DNA from: JADFUS01 sp036653215
GTDB taxonomy: Bacteria; Bacteroidota; Bacteroidia; Bacteroidales; Rikenellaceae
Length of the DNA stretch: 9,427 nucleotides
Assembly (NCBI GenBank): GCA_036653215.1
Contig: JAVVUK010000064.1
Location: 1-9,427 of the forward strand
Direction of reading: 5' to 3'
Shown here: one piece after another, positions 1 through 7,339 of the stretch
Layout of the letters: every line of letters begins with the position of its first letter
How positions within the stretch are numbered: position 1 is the stretch's first letter
Notes under the pieces: generated by a model
The model's input: only the letters and a program-made list of their open reading frames with translations
The model's database searches: none
Told to the model about the DNA's origin: nothing
Made by a program: the position numbers and the translations under genes

Positions 1-254
1 AGGTGCCTCATGTAGGTTGGAATACAATAACTAACCTTTCGTCTGCTCTTTTCTGTGGCGTTAAGGAAGGATCTTACCTTTATTACGTTCACTCTTTTGC
101 TGCTAATATTAATAAAAATACAATCGCTATAACAGATTATGGCTCTTCATTTTCAGCTTCACTTTGCCGTGATAACTTTTTCGGATGTCAGTTTCACCCT
201 GAAAAAAGTGGTGAGGTGGGAGAGCAGATATTAAAGAATTTTATACGTTTATGA
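1..254 (+). CDS. hisH: Imidazole glycerol phosphate synthase glutaminase subunit HisH, C-terminal part (5' end outside window)
   Basis: HisH is the class I glutamine amidotransferase subunit that hydrolyses glutamine and channels ammonia to HisF for imidazole glycerol phosphate synthesis. Only the last 84 or so codons are present. The first two bases finish a codon, and the next residues read VPHVGWN, the conserved HisH segment usually written K-(V/I)-PH-(M/V/I)-GWN. The catalytic His and Glu of the triad are visible in CQFHPEKS (His codon at 195-197). The nucleophilic Cys lies upstream of the window. The GTG at 3-5 is an internal Val codon, not a start. The stop codon overlaps the hisA start as ATGA, so translation of the two is probably coupled. 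Identification is secure from the motifs and from the order hisH-hisA-hisF-hisIE. Confidence 0.95.
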   Translation, partial: VPHVGWNTITNLSSALFCGVKEGSYLYYVHSFAANINKNTIAITDYGSSFSASLCRDNFFGCQFHPEKSGEVGEQILKNFIRL

Positions 255-982
255 AAATAGAAATTATCCCTGCCATAGATATAATAGGTGGCGAGTGCGT
301 CCGTTTGGTGCAAGGCGACTATTCACAAAAAACCTCTTATTTTAAAAACCCAGTTGAGGTTGCTAAACGTTATGAGGCAATAGGAGTCAAACGATTACAC
401 ATTGTCGATTTAGACGGTGCTAAAAAACAAAAACCTGTTAATATAAGTGTGCTCGAAGATATAACGAGCCTCACCTCTTTAGATGTGCAGTGGGGTGGTG
501 GCGTTAAGAGTCAAGAGGCTTTAGATATGGCTTTTGAGGCTGGTGCTGCACGAGTTATCTGTGGAAGCGTAGCAATAACAAACTCCGATCTTTTTCAAGA
601 ATGGCTCACCATTTATGGGGCAAGTCGTATTATCTTAGGTGCAGATACCAAAGAGGGGCGTATTGCTATTAACGGTTGGGAAAAGACCTCTGAGATAAGC
701 GTTGAAGAACTTATAAAACAATTTTTGCCCTTTGGACTCTCACAAGTAATATGTACAGACATTTCTAAAGACGGAATGTTACAAGGACCCTCTTTTGAAT
801 TATATGAAAAGCTATATTCTCTCTTTCCAGATCTCAATATTACTGTTAGTGGAGGGGTGCGTAATTGTGAAGATATAGAAAAGTTAGACCGTATGAATGT
901 TCTATCTGTTGTCGTTGGTAAGGCGATATATGAAGGGAAAATAAAACTTATAGATTTAGAAAGATGCTTACAAAACGAATAA
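251..982 (+). CDS. hisA: ProFAR isomerase HisA
   Basis: HisA is the 1-(5-phosphoribosyl)-5-[(5-phosphoribosylamino)methylideneamino]imidazole-4-carboxamide isomerase, step 4 of histidine synthesis, an Amadori rearrangement on a (beta/alpha)8 barrel in the cytoplasm. At 243 residues it has the normal family length. The N-terminal strand IIPAIDI carries the expected catalytic base Asp10. ADTKEGRIAINGW (131-143) carries the second acid, Asp132, and CTDISKDGM (168-176) contains the conserved Thr169. The half-barrel phosphate-binding glycines appear at WGGGV (81-85) and SGGVR (200-204), the twofold repeat typical of HisA/HisF. The ATG is fixed by the 4-base overlap with hisH and by the family N-terminus. 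No clear Shine-Dalgarno is seen. The end overlaps hisF by 19 bases. Confidence 0.97.
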   Translation: MKIEIIPAIDIIGGECVRLVQGDYSQKTSYFKNPVEVAKRYEAIGVKRLHIVDLDGAKKQKPVNISVLEDITSLTSLDVQWGGGVKSQEALDMAFEAGAARVICGSVAITNSDLFQEWLTIYGASRIILGADTKEGRIAINGWEKTSEISVEELIKQFLPFGLSQVICTDISKDGMLQGPSFELYEKLYSLFPDLNITVSGGVRNCEDIEKLDRMNVLSVVVGKAIYEGKIKLIDLERCLQNE

Positions 983-1722
983 TACCTTGTCTTGATATAC
1001 GTAACGGACAGACCGTGAAGGGAATAAATTTCGAAGGCATTAAGGAGGTCGGTGATCCTGTGGAGATGGGACGACGCTATGCTCTTCAAGGTGCTGATGA
1101 ATTAGTATATCTTGATATTAGTGCTACACAGCAGGGAAGAAGCACTTTTCGTGATCTTGTGAGTGATATTGCGGAGGCTATAAATATCCCTTTTACTGTT
1201 GGTGGTGGTATATCATCGTTGAAGGATGCAGCTGTGCTTTTAGACGCTGGGGCAGATAAGATAACTGTAAATTCGTCGGCTGTAAAAACGCCAAATTTAA
1301 TAGATGAAATATCGTCTAAATATGGTAGTCAATTTATTGTAGTGGCGATAGATGCACGTCTTATTGATGGGGTGTGGCGTGTTATGACACATGGTGGAAA
1401 AGTGCCGACGGACAAAGAGCTATTTTCATGGGCTTTGGAGGCTTATCATAGAGGTGCTGGGGAGATACTTTTCACATCTATGAACCACGATGGCACAAAA
1501 TCGGGATATGCCGTAGAGGAATATCGTAAATTATCGTCTCTTGTGCCTATCCCAATCATCGCTTCTGGTGGTGCAGGTTCTGTTTCACATATCGTGGAGG
1601 TGTTACAAGATGGATGTGCCGATGCTGCCCTTGCTGCTTCAATCTTTCACTATAATGAGATACCAATACCTATATTAAAAAAAGAACTTATAAAAAATGG
1701 AATAACAACACGAATATTATGA
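964..1722 (+). CDS. hisF: Imidazole glycerol phosphate synthase cyclase subunit HisF
   Basis: HisF is the (beta/alpha)8-barrel synthase subunit. It uses ammonia from HisH to turn PRFAR into imidazole glycerol phosphate and AICAR (step 5). It has 252 residues, the family norm. MLTKRIIPCLDI places the catalytic Asp at residue 11, and VVAIDAR places the second catalytic Asp at residue 130, matching the classical D11/D130 pair. Phosphate-binding GGG and SGGAG loops appear near residues 80-82 and 211-215 (approximate). The start inside hisA is forced, because the conserved KRIIPCLD begins only three residues after this Met. The 19-base overlap with hisA and 4-base ATGA overlap with hisIE point to a tightly coupled operon. 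Nothing abnormal is seen in length or key residues. Confidence 0.97.
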   Translation: MLTKRIIPCLDIRNGQTVKGINFEGIKEVGDPVEMGRRYALQGADELVYLDISATQQGRSTFRDLVSDIAEAINIPFTVGGGISSLKDAAVLLDAGADKITVNSSAVKTPNLIDEISSKYGSQFIVVAIDARLIDGVWRVMTHGGKVPTDKELFSWALEAYHRGAGEILFTSMNHDGTKSGYAVEEYRKLSSLVPIPIIASGGAGSVSHIVEVLQDGCADAALAASIFHYNEIPIPILKKELIKNGITTRIL

Positions 1723-2321
1723 TAGAAATTAAAGATTTAGATTTTAAGAAAAATAGCGACGGGCTTATCCCAGCCGTTATTCAAGATGTCGCAACGCTAA
1801 AAGTGTTGATGGTAGGTTACATGAATGAAGAGGCTTTCACAAAGAGCATAACAGAAGGTAAGGTGACTTTCTTTAGTCGCACCAAAGGTAGGTTGTGGAC
1901 TAAAGGGGAGACAAGTGGGAAATTCTTATTTATAAAAGAAGCGTATAAAGATTGTGATAACGACACTCTTTTGTTTATGGTAAACCCTGTGGGTGATGTG
2001 TGTCATAGAGGCACCGTTAGTTGCTTTGACACTCCTGATAACGAGGGTTTTATAAGAAAGTTACAAGAGGTAATCGTGGGTCGTCATAACGAGATGCCAG
2101 AAGGTTCATATACGACACACCTTTTTAATAAAGGAGTTAATAAAATGGCTCAAAAAGTAGGGGAGGAGGCTGTGGAAACGGTAATTGAAGCCATCGATTG
2201 TAATGATGAACGTTTCATATATGAGGCTTCAGACCTTATATACCACCTCTTGGTGCTTATGATTTCGAAAGGCATAACTATCGCTGATTTAGAGAAAGAG
2301 CTTGCCTCACGACACAAATAG
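1719..2321 (+). CDS. hisIE: Bifunctional phosphoribosyl-AMP cyclohydrolase / phosphoribosyl-ATP pyrophosphatase HisIE
   Basis: This is a fused two-domain enzyme for steps 2 and 3 of histidine synthesis. The C-terminal HisE domain converts phosphoribosyl-ATP to phosphoribosyl-AMP, and the N-terminal HisI domain opens the adenine ring. HisI spans about residues 1-108: VGYMNEEA, FFSRTKGRLWTKGETSG (51-67), the acidic DCDNDT cluster (Asp78, 80, 82; presumed Mg site) and the Zn cysteines Cys79, Cys95 and Cys102 in CHRGTVSCF. HisE spans about 112-200 with KVGEEAVETVIEA (146-158) and EASDLIYHLLVLM (169-181), the helical pyrophosphohydrolase motifs with metal-binding acidic residues. The 200-residue length is normal for the fusion. 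It is the last gene of the operon and is followed 21 bases later by a strong terminator hairpin. Confidence 0.97.
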   Translation: MIEIKDLDFKKNSDGLIPAVIQDVATLKVLMVGYMNEEAFTKSITEGKVTFFSRTKGRLWTKGETSGKFLFIKEAYKDCDNDTLLFMVNPVGDVCHRGTVSCFDTPDNEGFIRKLQEVIVGRHNEMPEGSYTTHLFNKGVNKMAQKVGEEAVETVIEAIDCNDERFIYEASDLIYHLLVLMISKGITIADLEKELASRHK

Positions 2322-2342
2322 AAACATCATATTTTGGTAAAT

Positions 2343-2379
2343 AAAAGAGCCAACCTATATTGTTTAGGTTGGCTCTTTT
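2343..2379. terminator. Bidirectional intrinsic terminator between convergent his and nusB-yajC operons
   Basis: A perfect 15-bp inverted repeat: AAAAGAGCCAACCTA at 2343-2357 and its complement at 2365-2379, with a 7-base loop. Read on the plus strand the stem ends in TTTT. Read on the minus strand it ends in TTTTATTT, so it can stop transcription from both sides. It sits between the hisIE stop (2321) and the yajC stop (2399), with little room for anything else. Confidence 0.9.
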
Positions 2380-2398
2380 GTATAGCTTAATGTTTGTC

Positions 2399-2704
2399 TT
2401 ACTTAGCAAGATCTGAAGGGTCACGCATAACCATCACCTTGTCTATCTTGATGTTTACGTCGTTTGCAATTTCGACAATAAGGATAGCGTCTTTAACCTC
2501 TTTTACAGTAGCATAGATGCCACCTGCAGTGAGGATCTTATCTCCTTTTTGTAGAGAATCTCTAAATTTAGCAAGTTCTTTTTGTTTCTTTTGTTGAGGA
2601 CGAATCATAAAGAAGTACATTACTACAAATAGAGCACCGATCATAAGGAGTGACGACCAGCCACTGCCACCTTGTGCTTGCATTGTTACAAATAGTGTGT
2701 TCAT
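2399..2704 (-). CDS. yajC: Preprotein translocase accessory subunit YajC
   Basis: YajC is a small single-span inner-membrane protein that associates with SecDF and the SecYEG translocon. It has 101 residues, the usual size. After a short periplasmic N-terminus, one membrane segment spans about residues 17-34 (LLMIGALFVVMYFFMI). It is followed directly by the signature RPQQKKQKE (35-43) and a cytoplasmic domain with LQKGDKILTAGGIYATVKEV (51-70), the YajC core motif. It is last in the minus-strand operon, 25 bases after the DUF1573 gene, and that spacer is almost pure A/T as is common for leaders in this phylum. No Shine-Dalgarno is seen. It ends 20 bases from the shared terminator hairpin. Confidence 0.95.
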   Translation of the reverse strand: MNTLFVTMQAQGGSGWSSLLMIGALFVVMYFFMIRPQQKKQKELAKFRDSLQKGDKILTAGGIYATVKEVKDAILIVEIANDVNIKIDKVMVMRDPSDLAK

Positions 2705-2729
2705 AATTTTATTTTTATTTTTGAGTTTT

Positions 2730-3176
2730 TTATTTTTTTACAAATAGGTTTAGTCTTATTGTATAATCACCATCGTCAGTGAGGAGATTTATGAATACCA
2801 TCTGTTGTCCAGACTTCCCTTTTGAGTTATATGTTACATTTATAGCTCTTGTCTCTCCCTTTTTTATAGGCTCCGCATCGTAAGAGACAGAGGTACATCC
2901 GCAAGAGGCTTTGGCGTTAAATATGATAAGAGGAATTTCACGGTCGTTTTTGATGTTGAAACTAACCTCTAAGACTTCTCCTTCATTTATGACACCTATA
3001 TTTTTTGTTCCTAATGGTTCACTACCGGGCACGCTTCCTTCACCAATGATAAAAGGAGCCTCTGTGTTAGTGACGCTTTTTACTGATGTTGAAACGACAG
3101 TTGCGCCTTGCTTCCTTGTCTGTGAAGTGCAAGCTACCGATAACAAACATAGTGCAATAAATAATGTTTTCTTCAT
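2730..3176 (-). CDS. DUF1573-family putative lipoprotein
   Basis: A 148-residue protein of the DUF1573 family, whose function is unknown. MKKTLFIALCLLSVAC forms a lipoprotein-type signal peptide with the lipidated Cys expected at residue 16. The -3 position is Ser rather than Leu, a slightly loose lipobox. The residues after Cys (TSQTRK) lack the acidic surface-export signal seen in Bacteroidota surface lipoproteins, so a periplasm-facing location is more likely (inference). The DUF1573 core runs from about residue 62 to 147: GEVLEVSFNIKN, then the family's ASCGCT motif (90-95, Cys92 and Cys94), KKGETRAINVTYNSKGKSG, and a final beta strand. It looks like an immunoglobulin-type beta fold. It lies 15 bases after nusB and 25 bases before yajC, and is almost certainly co-transcribed with both. 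Confidence 0.9.
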   Translation of the reverse strand: MKKTLFIALCLLSVACTSQTRKQGATVVSTSVKSVTNTEAPFIIGEGSVPGSEPLGTKNIGVINEGEVLEVSFNIKNDREIPLIIFNAKASCGCTSVSYDAEPIKKGETRAINVTYNSKGKSGQQMVFINLLTDDGDYTIRLNLFVKK

Positions 3177-3191
3177 AAATATATCGTTAAC

Positions 3192-4124
3192 TCAAATTAA
3201 TCCACGTCCTGTTTTCTTGAGTTCTCCGCTTTCACGTAAGTTAGATAGGTATTTATCTAAGATCCCATTTACGAAAGTACTACTGTTTTGGGTGCTGTAA
3301 TGTTTTGTGATTTCTATATATTCATCGAGAGTGACCTTTGTTGGAATAAGAGGAAAGTGGTTTATCTCGGTCATAGCCATAGATAAAATAAGACGATCCA
3401 TCATCGTTACCCTTTCTATCTCCCAGTTTTTAAGAGTCCCTTTTATGCTTTCTATATTTTTCTCCATATCGGAGATTGTGTATGACAGTAGGTTGGTAAC
3501 AAAGATCTTATCTTCATCGTTCTGGTAGGCAGGAAACGGCGTTATGCCTTTTGTCTCATCCGTCTCAACGATAGTTGTGATACATTTGCTTGTTATAAAT
3601 TCGATGTCGTCATACCAATAGACAGAACAACTTTCAAGCCTGTCATATAGAGGTTCGAAATCTTCTATCTCTTTACGATAGAAGTTTATGAGAAACTCTT
3701 TGTCGTTTTCAAAGCTATCAGGAGCTGAGATGTAACGATTGTAATAGTCTCTTTTTACCACCCTGTTATATATCTTTTTGAATATGTCGTCACTGTCTTC
3801 CCATGTGAAGATGCTGTTTGCTAAAGCTTTATTTAACAACTCGTTGTCGGCAATTTGACGTATAAGCCTGTTGTTTACAAAGTACATATTTGGATTTTCG
3901 TCCCTATCTCCTTTGATATGCTTGTTTTTGTTACGCTCAACAACCATGCTCGCATATTTGCATACTTCGACAGATAAATTCATCAATATAGGGTATAACT
4001 CATAACTCTTTTGTATGCTGAAAAGCATATTCTTTTGAGTATTCATCAACTTATCCTCGTTGCTGCAAACGTGTCCGTACAACGCTTTTAGTGCTTTAAT
4101 CCTTAAAAATCTCCTACTTAACAT
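3192..4124 (-). CDS. nusB: Transcription antitermination factor NusB, long Bacteroidota form
   Basis: NusB binds boxA RNA with NusE (S10) in the antitermination complex for rRNA transcription. The protein is 310 residues, about twice the E. coli length. The first helix is recognisable at the N-terminus, MLSRRFLRIKALKALYG, the arginine-rich RNA-binding part. The rest of the fold resumes at about residue 205 with FVTNLLSYTISDMEKNI, EIERVTMMDRLILSMAMTEI (235-254), IPTKVTLDEYIEITKHYS (260-277) and the diagnostic FVNGILDKYL (284-293). Residues about 20-204 are an insertion rich in charged and aromatic residues that I cannot assign. The ATG is chosen because it starts the conserved first helix and lies 18 bases after a good promoter element. 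It is likely first gene of nusB-DUF1573-yajC, though read-through from the M23 gene upstream is possible. Confidence 0.93.
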   Translation of the reverse strand: MLSRRFLRIKALKALYGHVCSNEDKLMNTQKNMLFSIQKSYELYPILMNLSVEVCKYASMVVERNKNKHIKGDRDENPNMYFVNNRLIRQIADNELLNKALANSIFTWEDSDDIFKKIYNRVVKRDYYNRYISAPDSFENDKEFLINFYRKEIEDFEPLYDRLESCSVYWYDDIEFITSKCITTIVETDETKGITPFPAYQNDEDKIFVTNLLSYTISDMEKNIESIKGTLKNWEIERVTMMDRLILSMAMTEINHFPLIPTKVTLDEYIEITKHYSTQNSSTFVNGILDKYLSNLRESGELKKTGRGLI

Positions 4125-4142
4125 CTTCTATTTTTTACTTTG

Positions 4143-4174
4143 CAAATATATACAAATTTTCAACAACTACCAAT
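4143..4174 (-). promoter_or_regulatory. Bacteroides-type promoter for the nusB operon
   Basis: On the minus strand, TATATTTG (4150-4143) matches the -7 consensus TAnnTTTG exactly. ATTG (4174-4171) lies 20 bases upstream, matching TTTG at three of four positions. The -7 box ends 18 bases before the nusB ATG. The upstream element overlaps the last codons of the M23 gene, so nusB can be transcribed independently of it. Confidence 0.65.
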
Positions 4175-5870
4175 AGTAGTATGTCTGGTAGATTTTTTTG
4201 TTTCCTTTAGCATCTGTAATGTCTATTTTGACATCATGTTTTCTCCTTGTAGAGTCAGAATTATTAATTTCATATTCTAAAAGAGCCGATTTGCCGTCTA
4301 AAGAGAAGACCTCCCATTTGCCGTCTACATATCCGTTGAATGTAGCTATGCCAGATAGATTGTCGCTGATGGTAAAACGTAGCTTCGACCCTTTGATGGT
4401 AGTGCCTTTTTCTTGTTTTGAAGTTATGTAAGGAGCTGTGGTGTCTGTGGTAATCATGAATTTACCATTGTCGTTTATTATTGCAGTTACATACCCATCT
4501 TCCCATTTTCCACCCATACTGGCACGTCCGCCTGAAGAGTTTACACGTGCTACAATGGCTTTAGAACGTAGGTTTTCAGGTAGGTTGTCTTCTTTAATTT
4601 TTAAGGTCATCCCTTTTTGTGTTGGCATATATACGCCTTTTAGATATATATCTTTAGAGTATGGAGATTTGCCGTCTAATGAATAAAAATCGACTATGTC
4701 GTTGTCATAAAAAGCATCGACAGGTATAGTGAGTTCAGCGTTAGGGCTTTTTAGTAAGGTCGCTTGGTCACACTTTATGACGTGGCTATTAGCGGTAAAA
4801 CTATATTTTCTGGTTGTCGCTGTGTTCTTCTCTGTGGTAAGGGTTAGGCTTACTTGTGAGCTATTGTTGCTGTCGTCTGTAAGGGTGATTACAATGTCGT
4901 TATTTTTCGGTAGAGAAGCAGGATTTAAGATGCCACGCTCTTTTACAGAGTCGTAAATCTTAAGTTTATTATTTTCAGATACATACAACCTCGCAACAGA
5001 ATATGCGGAAGCTCTGTTTTTATAAAATTCAGAAAGGCTATTTGTATACCGTGTAGTTTTGAAATCTATATTATCTAAGGAAAATCCGAAATATCGTTTT
5101 CCGTTTATCTTAGCGCACATACTATATATGCCAAAGCTATTTTGAACCCCATTTTTGCGATCTACATATTCTATTGTGAGGTATGACGGTCTGTTTATAG
5201 ATATGGCATTTGGAATTTTATATATCCCATTTGCTGTTTTTGTTGCAGGGAACCTCCCTTTATTAACAAATATATAAGAGCCTTGACAAGTGTCAATCTC
5301 AACTACCGATACCGATACTATGGCTGGTGGTATGTTGTCCATAACCGTTATCAAACCTACCTTTACAAGGTTTATAGGTTCTTCTTTCGAGTTTCTAAGT
5401 TCATAATGTAGGTGTATGCCTCCCGACATACCACTATTTCCTGCAACTCCAATTTTGTCACCTGCTTTGACAGGAATATCAGTAGGCTTGAGATAATAGT
5501 TTAGTGCAAACGATTTTTTGCGATATTGTTCGGCACGTACATATTTAGTTATCTCGTCGCTGAAACAATCTAAGTGCCCATATACAGATGTGGTTTTTGT
5601 TGCTGGGTGGTATATATATATCGCCTTACCAAAGCCGTAAGGATTTACATAGACACGTGCTATATATCCGTCTGCCGTGCTTACCACCTCTCGTCTTGAT
5701 GCGGGGTATGCCGCCATTTTTATGTCTACACCAGAGTGTAGGTGGTTAGGACGTAACTCAGCGAAATTTGAAGATAAGGAAATAGGCACATTTACTGGTA
5801 ATTTATATTGTTGTGCTTGCGTATGAGGTGAGATTAATAAAAAAGCTAAAAAAGCTAAAATAATTTTCAT
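4167..5870 (-). CDS. Secreted M23-family zinc metallopeptidase with C-terminal beta-rich extension
   Basis: A 567-residue predicted cell-wall endopeptidase exported by a signal peptide (residues 1-19, hydrophobic stretch ILAFLAFLLI, cleavage likely after TQA). The M23/LytM catalytic domain covers about residues 27-170. It contains HSGVD (Zn ligands His45 and Asp49), YGHL (His99), and GGIHLHYELR with His153 and Zn ligand His155. All catalytic residues are present, so it should be active on peptidoglycan cross-links rather than a degenerate LytM regulator. Residues about 175-567 form a long extension typical of Bacteroidota M23 proteins. Near the end, DTTAPYITSK and DNLSGIATFNGYVDGKW suggest an Ig-like or related beta domain. 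SLDGKS occurs twice in this part. No terminator separates it from nusB 42 bases downstream. Exact substrate bond is unknown. Confidence 0.92.
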   Translation of the reverse strand: MKIILAFLAFLLISPHTQAQQYKLPVNVPISLSSNFAELRPNHLHSGVDIKMAAYPASRREVVSTADGYIARVYVNPYGFGKAIYIYHPATKTTSVYGHLDCFSDEITKYVRAEQYRKKSFALNYYLKPTDIPVKAGDKIGVAGNSGMSGGIHLHYELRNSKEEPINLVKVGLITVMDNIPPAIVSVSVVEIDTCQGSYIFVNKGRFPATKTANGIYKIPNAISINRPSYLTIEYVDRKNGVQNSFGIYSMCAKINGKRYFGFSLDNIDFKTTRYTNSLSEFYKNRASAYSVARLYVSENNKLKIYDSVKERGILNPASLPKNNDIVITLTDDSNNSSQVSLTLTTEKNTATTRKYSFTANSHVIKCDQATLLKSPNAELTIPVDAFYDNDIVDFYSLDGKSPYSKDIYLKGVYMPTQKGMTLKIKEDNLPENLRSKAIVARVNSSGGRASMGGKWEDGYVTAIINDNGKFMITTDTTAPYITSKQEKGTTIKGSKLRFTISDNLSGIATFNGYVDGKWEVFSLDGKSALLEYEINNSDSTRRKHDVKIDITDAKGNKKIYQTYYYW

Positions 5871-5884
5871 GTTGTTCTATTTTT

Positions 5885-5916
5885 TTTGCAAATTTATATA
5901 AATTTTTCTTACCTTG
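5885..5916 (+). promoter_or_regulatory. Probable promoter of the major facilitator gene
   Basis: TTTG at 5885-5888 is followed by a 20-base spacer and TTACCTTG at 5909-5916, a six-of-eight match to TAnnTTTG. The box ends 37 bases before the ATG at 5954, leaving a 5' leader of roughly 30 bases. Spacing and -33 element are ideal, the -7 box is imperfect. Confidence 0.5.
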
Positions 5917-5920
5917 CACC
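5889..5920 (-). promoter_or_regulatory. Probable promoter of the M23 peptidase gene
   Basis: On the minus strand, TAAATTTG (5896-5889) matches TAnnTTTG exactly and ends 18 bases before the M23 ATG, the same spacing as at nusB. The -33 element 20 bases upstream (5920-5917) reads GGTG and is only a half match, so this promoter may be weak or need activation. It is interleaved with the opposite promoter of the transporter gene. Confidence 0.55.
5890..5905. promoter_or_regulatory. Perfect 16-bp palindrome between the divergent promoters
   Basis: AAATTTATATAAATTT is its own reverse complement. It lies inside the spacer of the forward promoter and covers most of the reverse -7 box. It could be an operator, but it is A/T only in an A/T-rich intergenic region, so chance is a real alternative. 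Confidence 0.3.
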
Positions 5921-5953
5921 ACGAAAAAGTAAAACAAATAACTTGTAAATATT

Positions 5954-7339
5954 ATGGTAGAAATTTTAAGAACGAAATTAAGCGAATCCAAAACCGCTCG
6001 TTGGGTCGTTTTGGCTCTTGTGGCTTTTCTAATGCTCTGTGGCTATTTCATAACAGATGTTATGGCACCTCTAAAAGGTATGTTAGAAGAGCAGTGTAAT
6101 TGGACCAGTAGTAATTATGGTTTCTTCACGGGAGCATATGGTTGGTTTAATGTGTTTCTTTTAATGCTTATTTTTGGAGGTATAATATTAGATAAATTCG
6201 GTGTTCGCTTTACAGGATTAATGGCAACAGTTATTATGATTATAGGCGTGTCTATAAAATTCTGGGCTATTCGTAATCCAGAGTTGCGTGAGATCCCTAT
6301 CACTTTCCTTGGTGCCGAAGTTACAAAGCAAGTGTTATATGCAGCCTTTGGTTATGCTATATTTGGGGTTGGTATTGAGATCGCTGGGATCACCGTTTCA
6401 AAGATTATCGCAAAATGGTTTCGAGGTAAAGAGCTTGCTCTTGCCATGGGGCTTGAGATGGCGTGTGCTCGTATAGGTACAGGTCTTGCAATAGGTGTAA
6501 CTCCGCTTTTGGCAGTTACATTTGCTGTCGATGGAGTCCCTTCTATCAGTACCCCTATCTTCTTAGGTCTTCTACTCCTTATTATAGGTCTAATTTCGTT
6601 CCTTGTTTTTGTCGTTATGGATAAAAAACGTGATAAGGAAGATGCTGGTACAGTAGAACCTGAAGAGCCTTTCCGTCTTAGAGATATATTAACCATAATA
6701 AATTTAAAGGGTTTTTGGTATGTAGCTGCATTGTGCGTGTTGTTTTACTCTGCCGTGTTCCCATTCCTAAAATATGCTGCCGACCTTATGGTAAATAAGT
6801 TTGGCGTTTCTACGGAGCTTGCTGGTATCATCCCTGCTTTGCTTCCTTTTGGGACAATACTCCTAACTCCTCTTTTCGGAAATATGTATGACCGTAAAGG
6901 TAAAGGTGCTTCAATAATGATTTTAGGTGCTTCTATGCTTATCGTTATTCACCTTCTTTTCGCTCTTCCTTTGGTTACATGGTGGGGCTTTGCTCTTATC
7001 CTTACAATATTGTTGGGTATCGCATTCTCACTTGTTCCTTCGGCTATGTGGCCTTCTGTTCCTAAAATCATCCCACAAAATAAACTCGGTACAGCATATG
7101 CACTTATCTTTTGGATACAAAACTGGGGTCTGATGGGCGTTCCTATGCTTATCGGTTGGGTGCTTGACACATATTGTAAAACTCCTGGTGTCGATGGTGC
7201 CGTTGCTACATATAACTATACCTTACCAATGCTTATCTTTGCTACACTCGGATTTCTTGCTTTAGGCTTTGCATTCCTTCTTAAACGTGAGGATAAGATA
7301 AAGGGGTATGGTCTTGAACTGCCAAATATAAAAAAATAA
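5954..7339 (+). CDS. Major facilitator superfamily transporter, MFSD1-like
   Basis: A 461-residue inner-membrane secondary transporter with about twelve hydrophobic segments in two halves joined by a charged cytoplasmic loop (about 223-247, MDKKRDKED to RLRDI). Motif A appears in the first half as GGIILDKFGVR (75-85) and, in weaker form, in the second half as GNMYDRKGKG (309-318). KWFRGKELALAMGLEMACARIGT (residues 154-176, here split by key residues WF-GKEL and ARIG) recalls the conserved stretch of the MFSD1 group, whose animal member is a lysosomal dipeptide transporter. That comparison is from memory and the substrate here is unknown. The start is the first Met of the frame, before a basic N-terminus and the first membrane segment. 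It appears monocistronic, with its own promoter and terminators downstream. It is not an obvious partner of the divergent M23 gene, although a peptide substrate would suit a wall-degrading neighbour. Confidence 0.85.
   Translation: MVEILRTKLSESKTARWVVLALVAFLMLCGYFITDVMAPLKGMLEEQCNWTSSNYGFFTGAYGWFNVFLLMLIFGGIILDKFGVRFTGLMATVIMIIGVSIKFWAIRNPELREIPITFLGAEVTKQVLYAAFGYAIFGVGIEIAGITVSKIIAKWFRGKELALAMGLEMACARIGTGLAIGVTPLLAVTFAVDGVPSISTPIFLGLLLLIIGLISFLVFVVMDKKRDKEDAGTVEPEEPFRLRDILTIINLKGFWYVAALCVLFYSAVFPFLKYAADLMVNKFGVSTELAGIIPALLPFGTILLTPLFGNMYDRKGKGASIMILGASMLIVIHLLFALPLVTWWGFALILTILLGIAFSLVPSAMWPSVPKIIPQNKLGTAYALIFWIQNWGLMGVPMLIGWVLDTYCKTPGVDGAVATYNYTLPMLIFATLGFLALGFAFLLKREDKIKGYGLELPNIKK

Noticed and set aside
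613..1089. 158-codon minus-strand open frame under hisA/hisF
   Set aside because: It lies antisense to two well-conserved overlapping genes and shows no family features.
2911..3300. Plus-strand open frame across the DUF1573 and nusB genes
   Set aside because: A shadow of the two minus-strand genes, with no recognisable domain and no promoter.
6352..6696. Minus-strand open frame within the major facilitator gene
   Set aside because: A serine/arginine-rich translation typical of the complement of a membrane-protein gene; no supporting signals.
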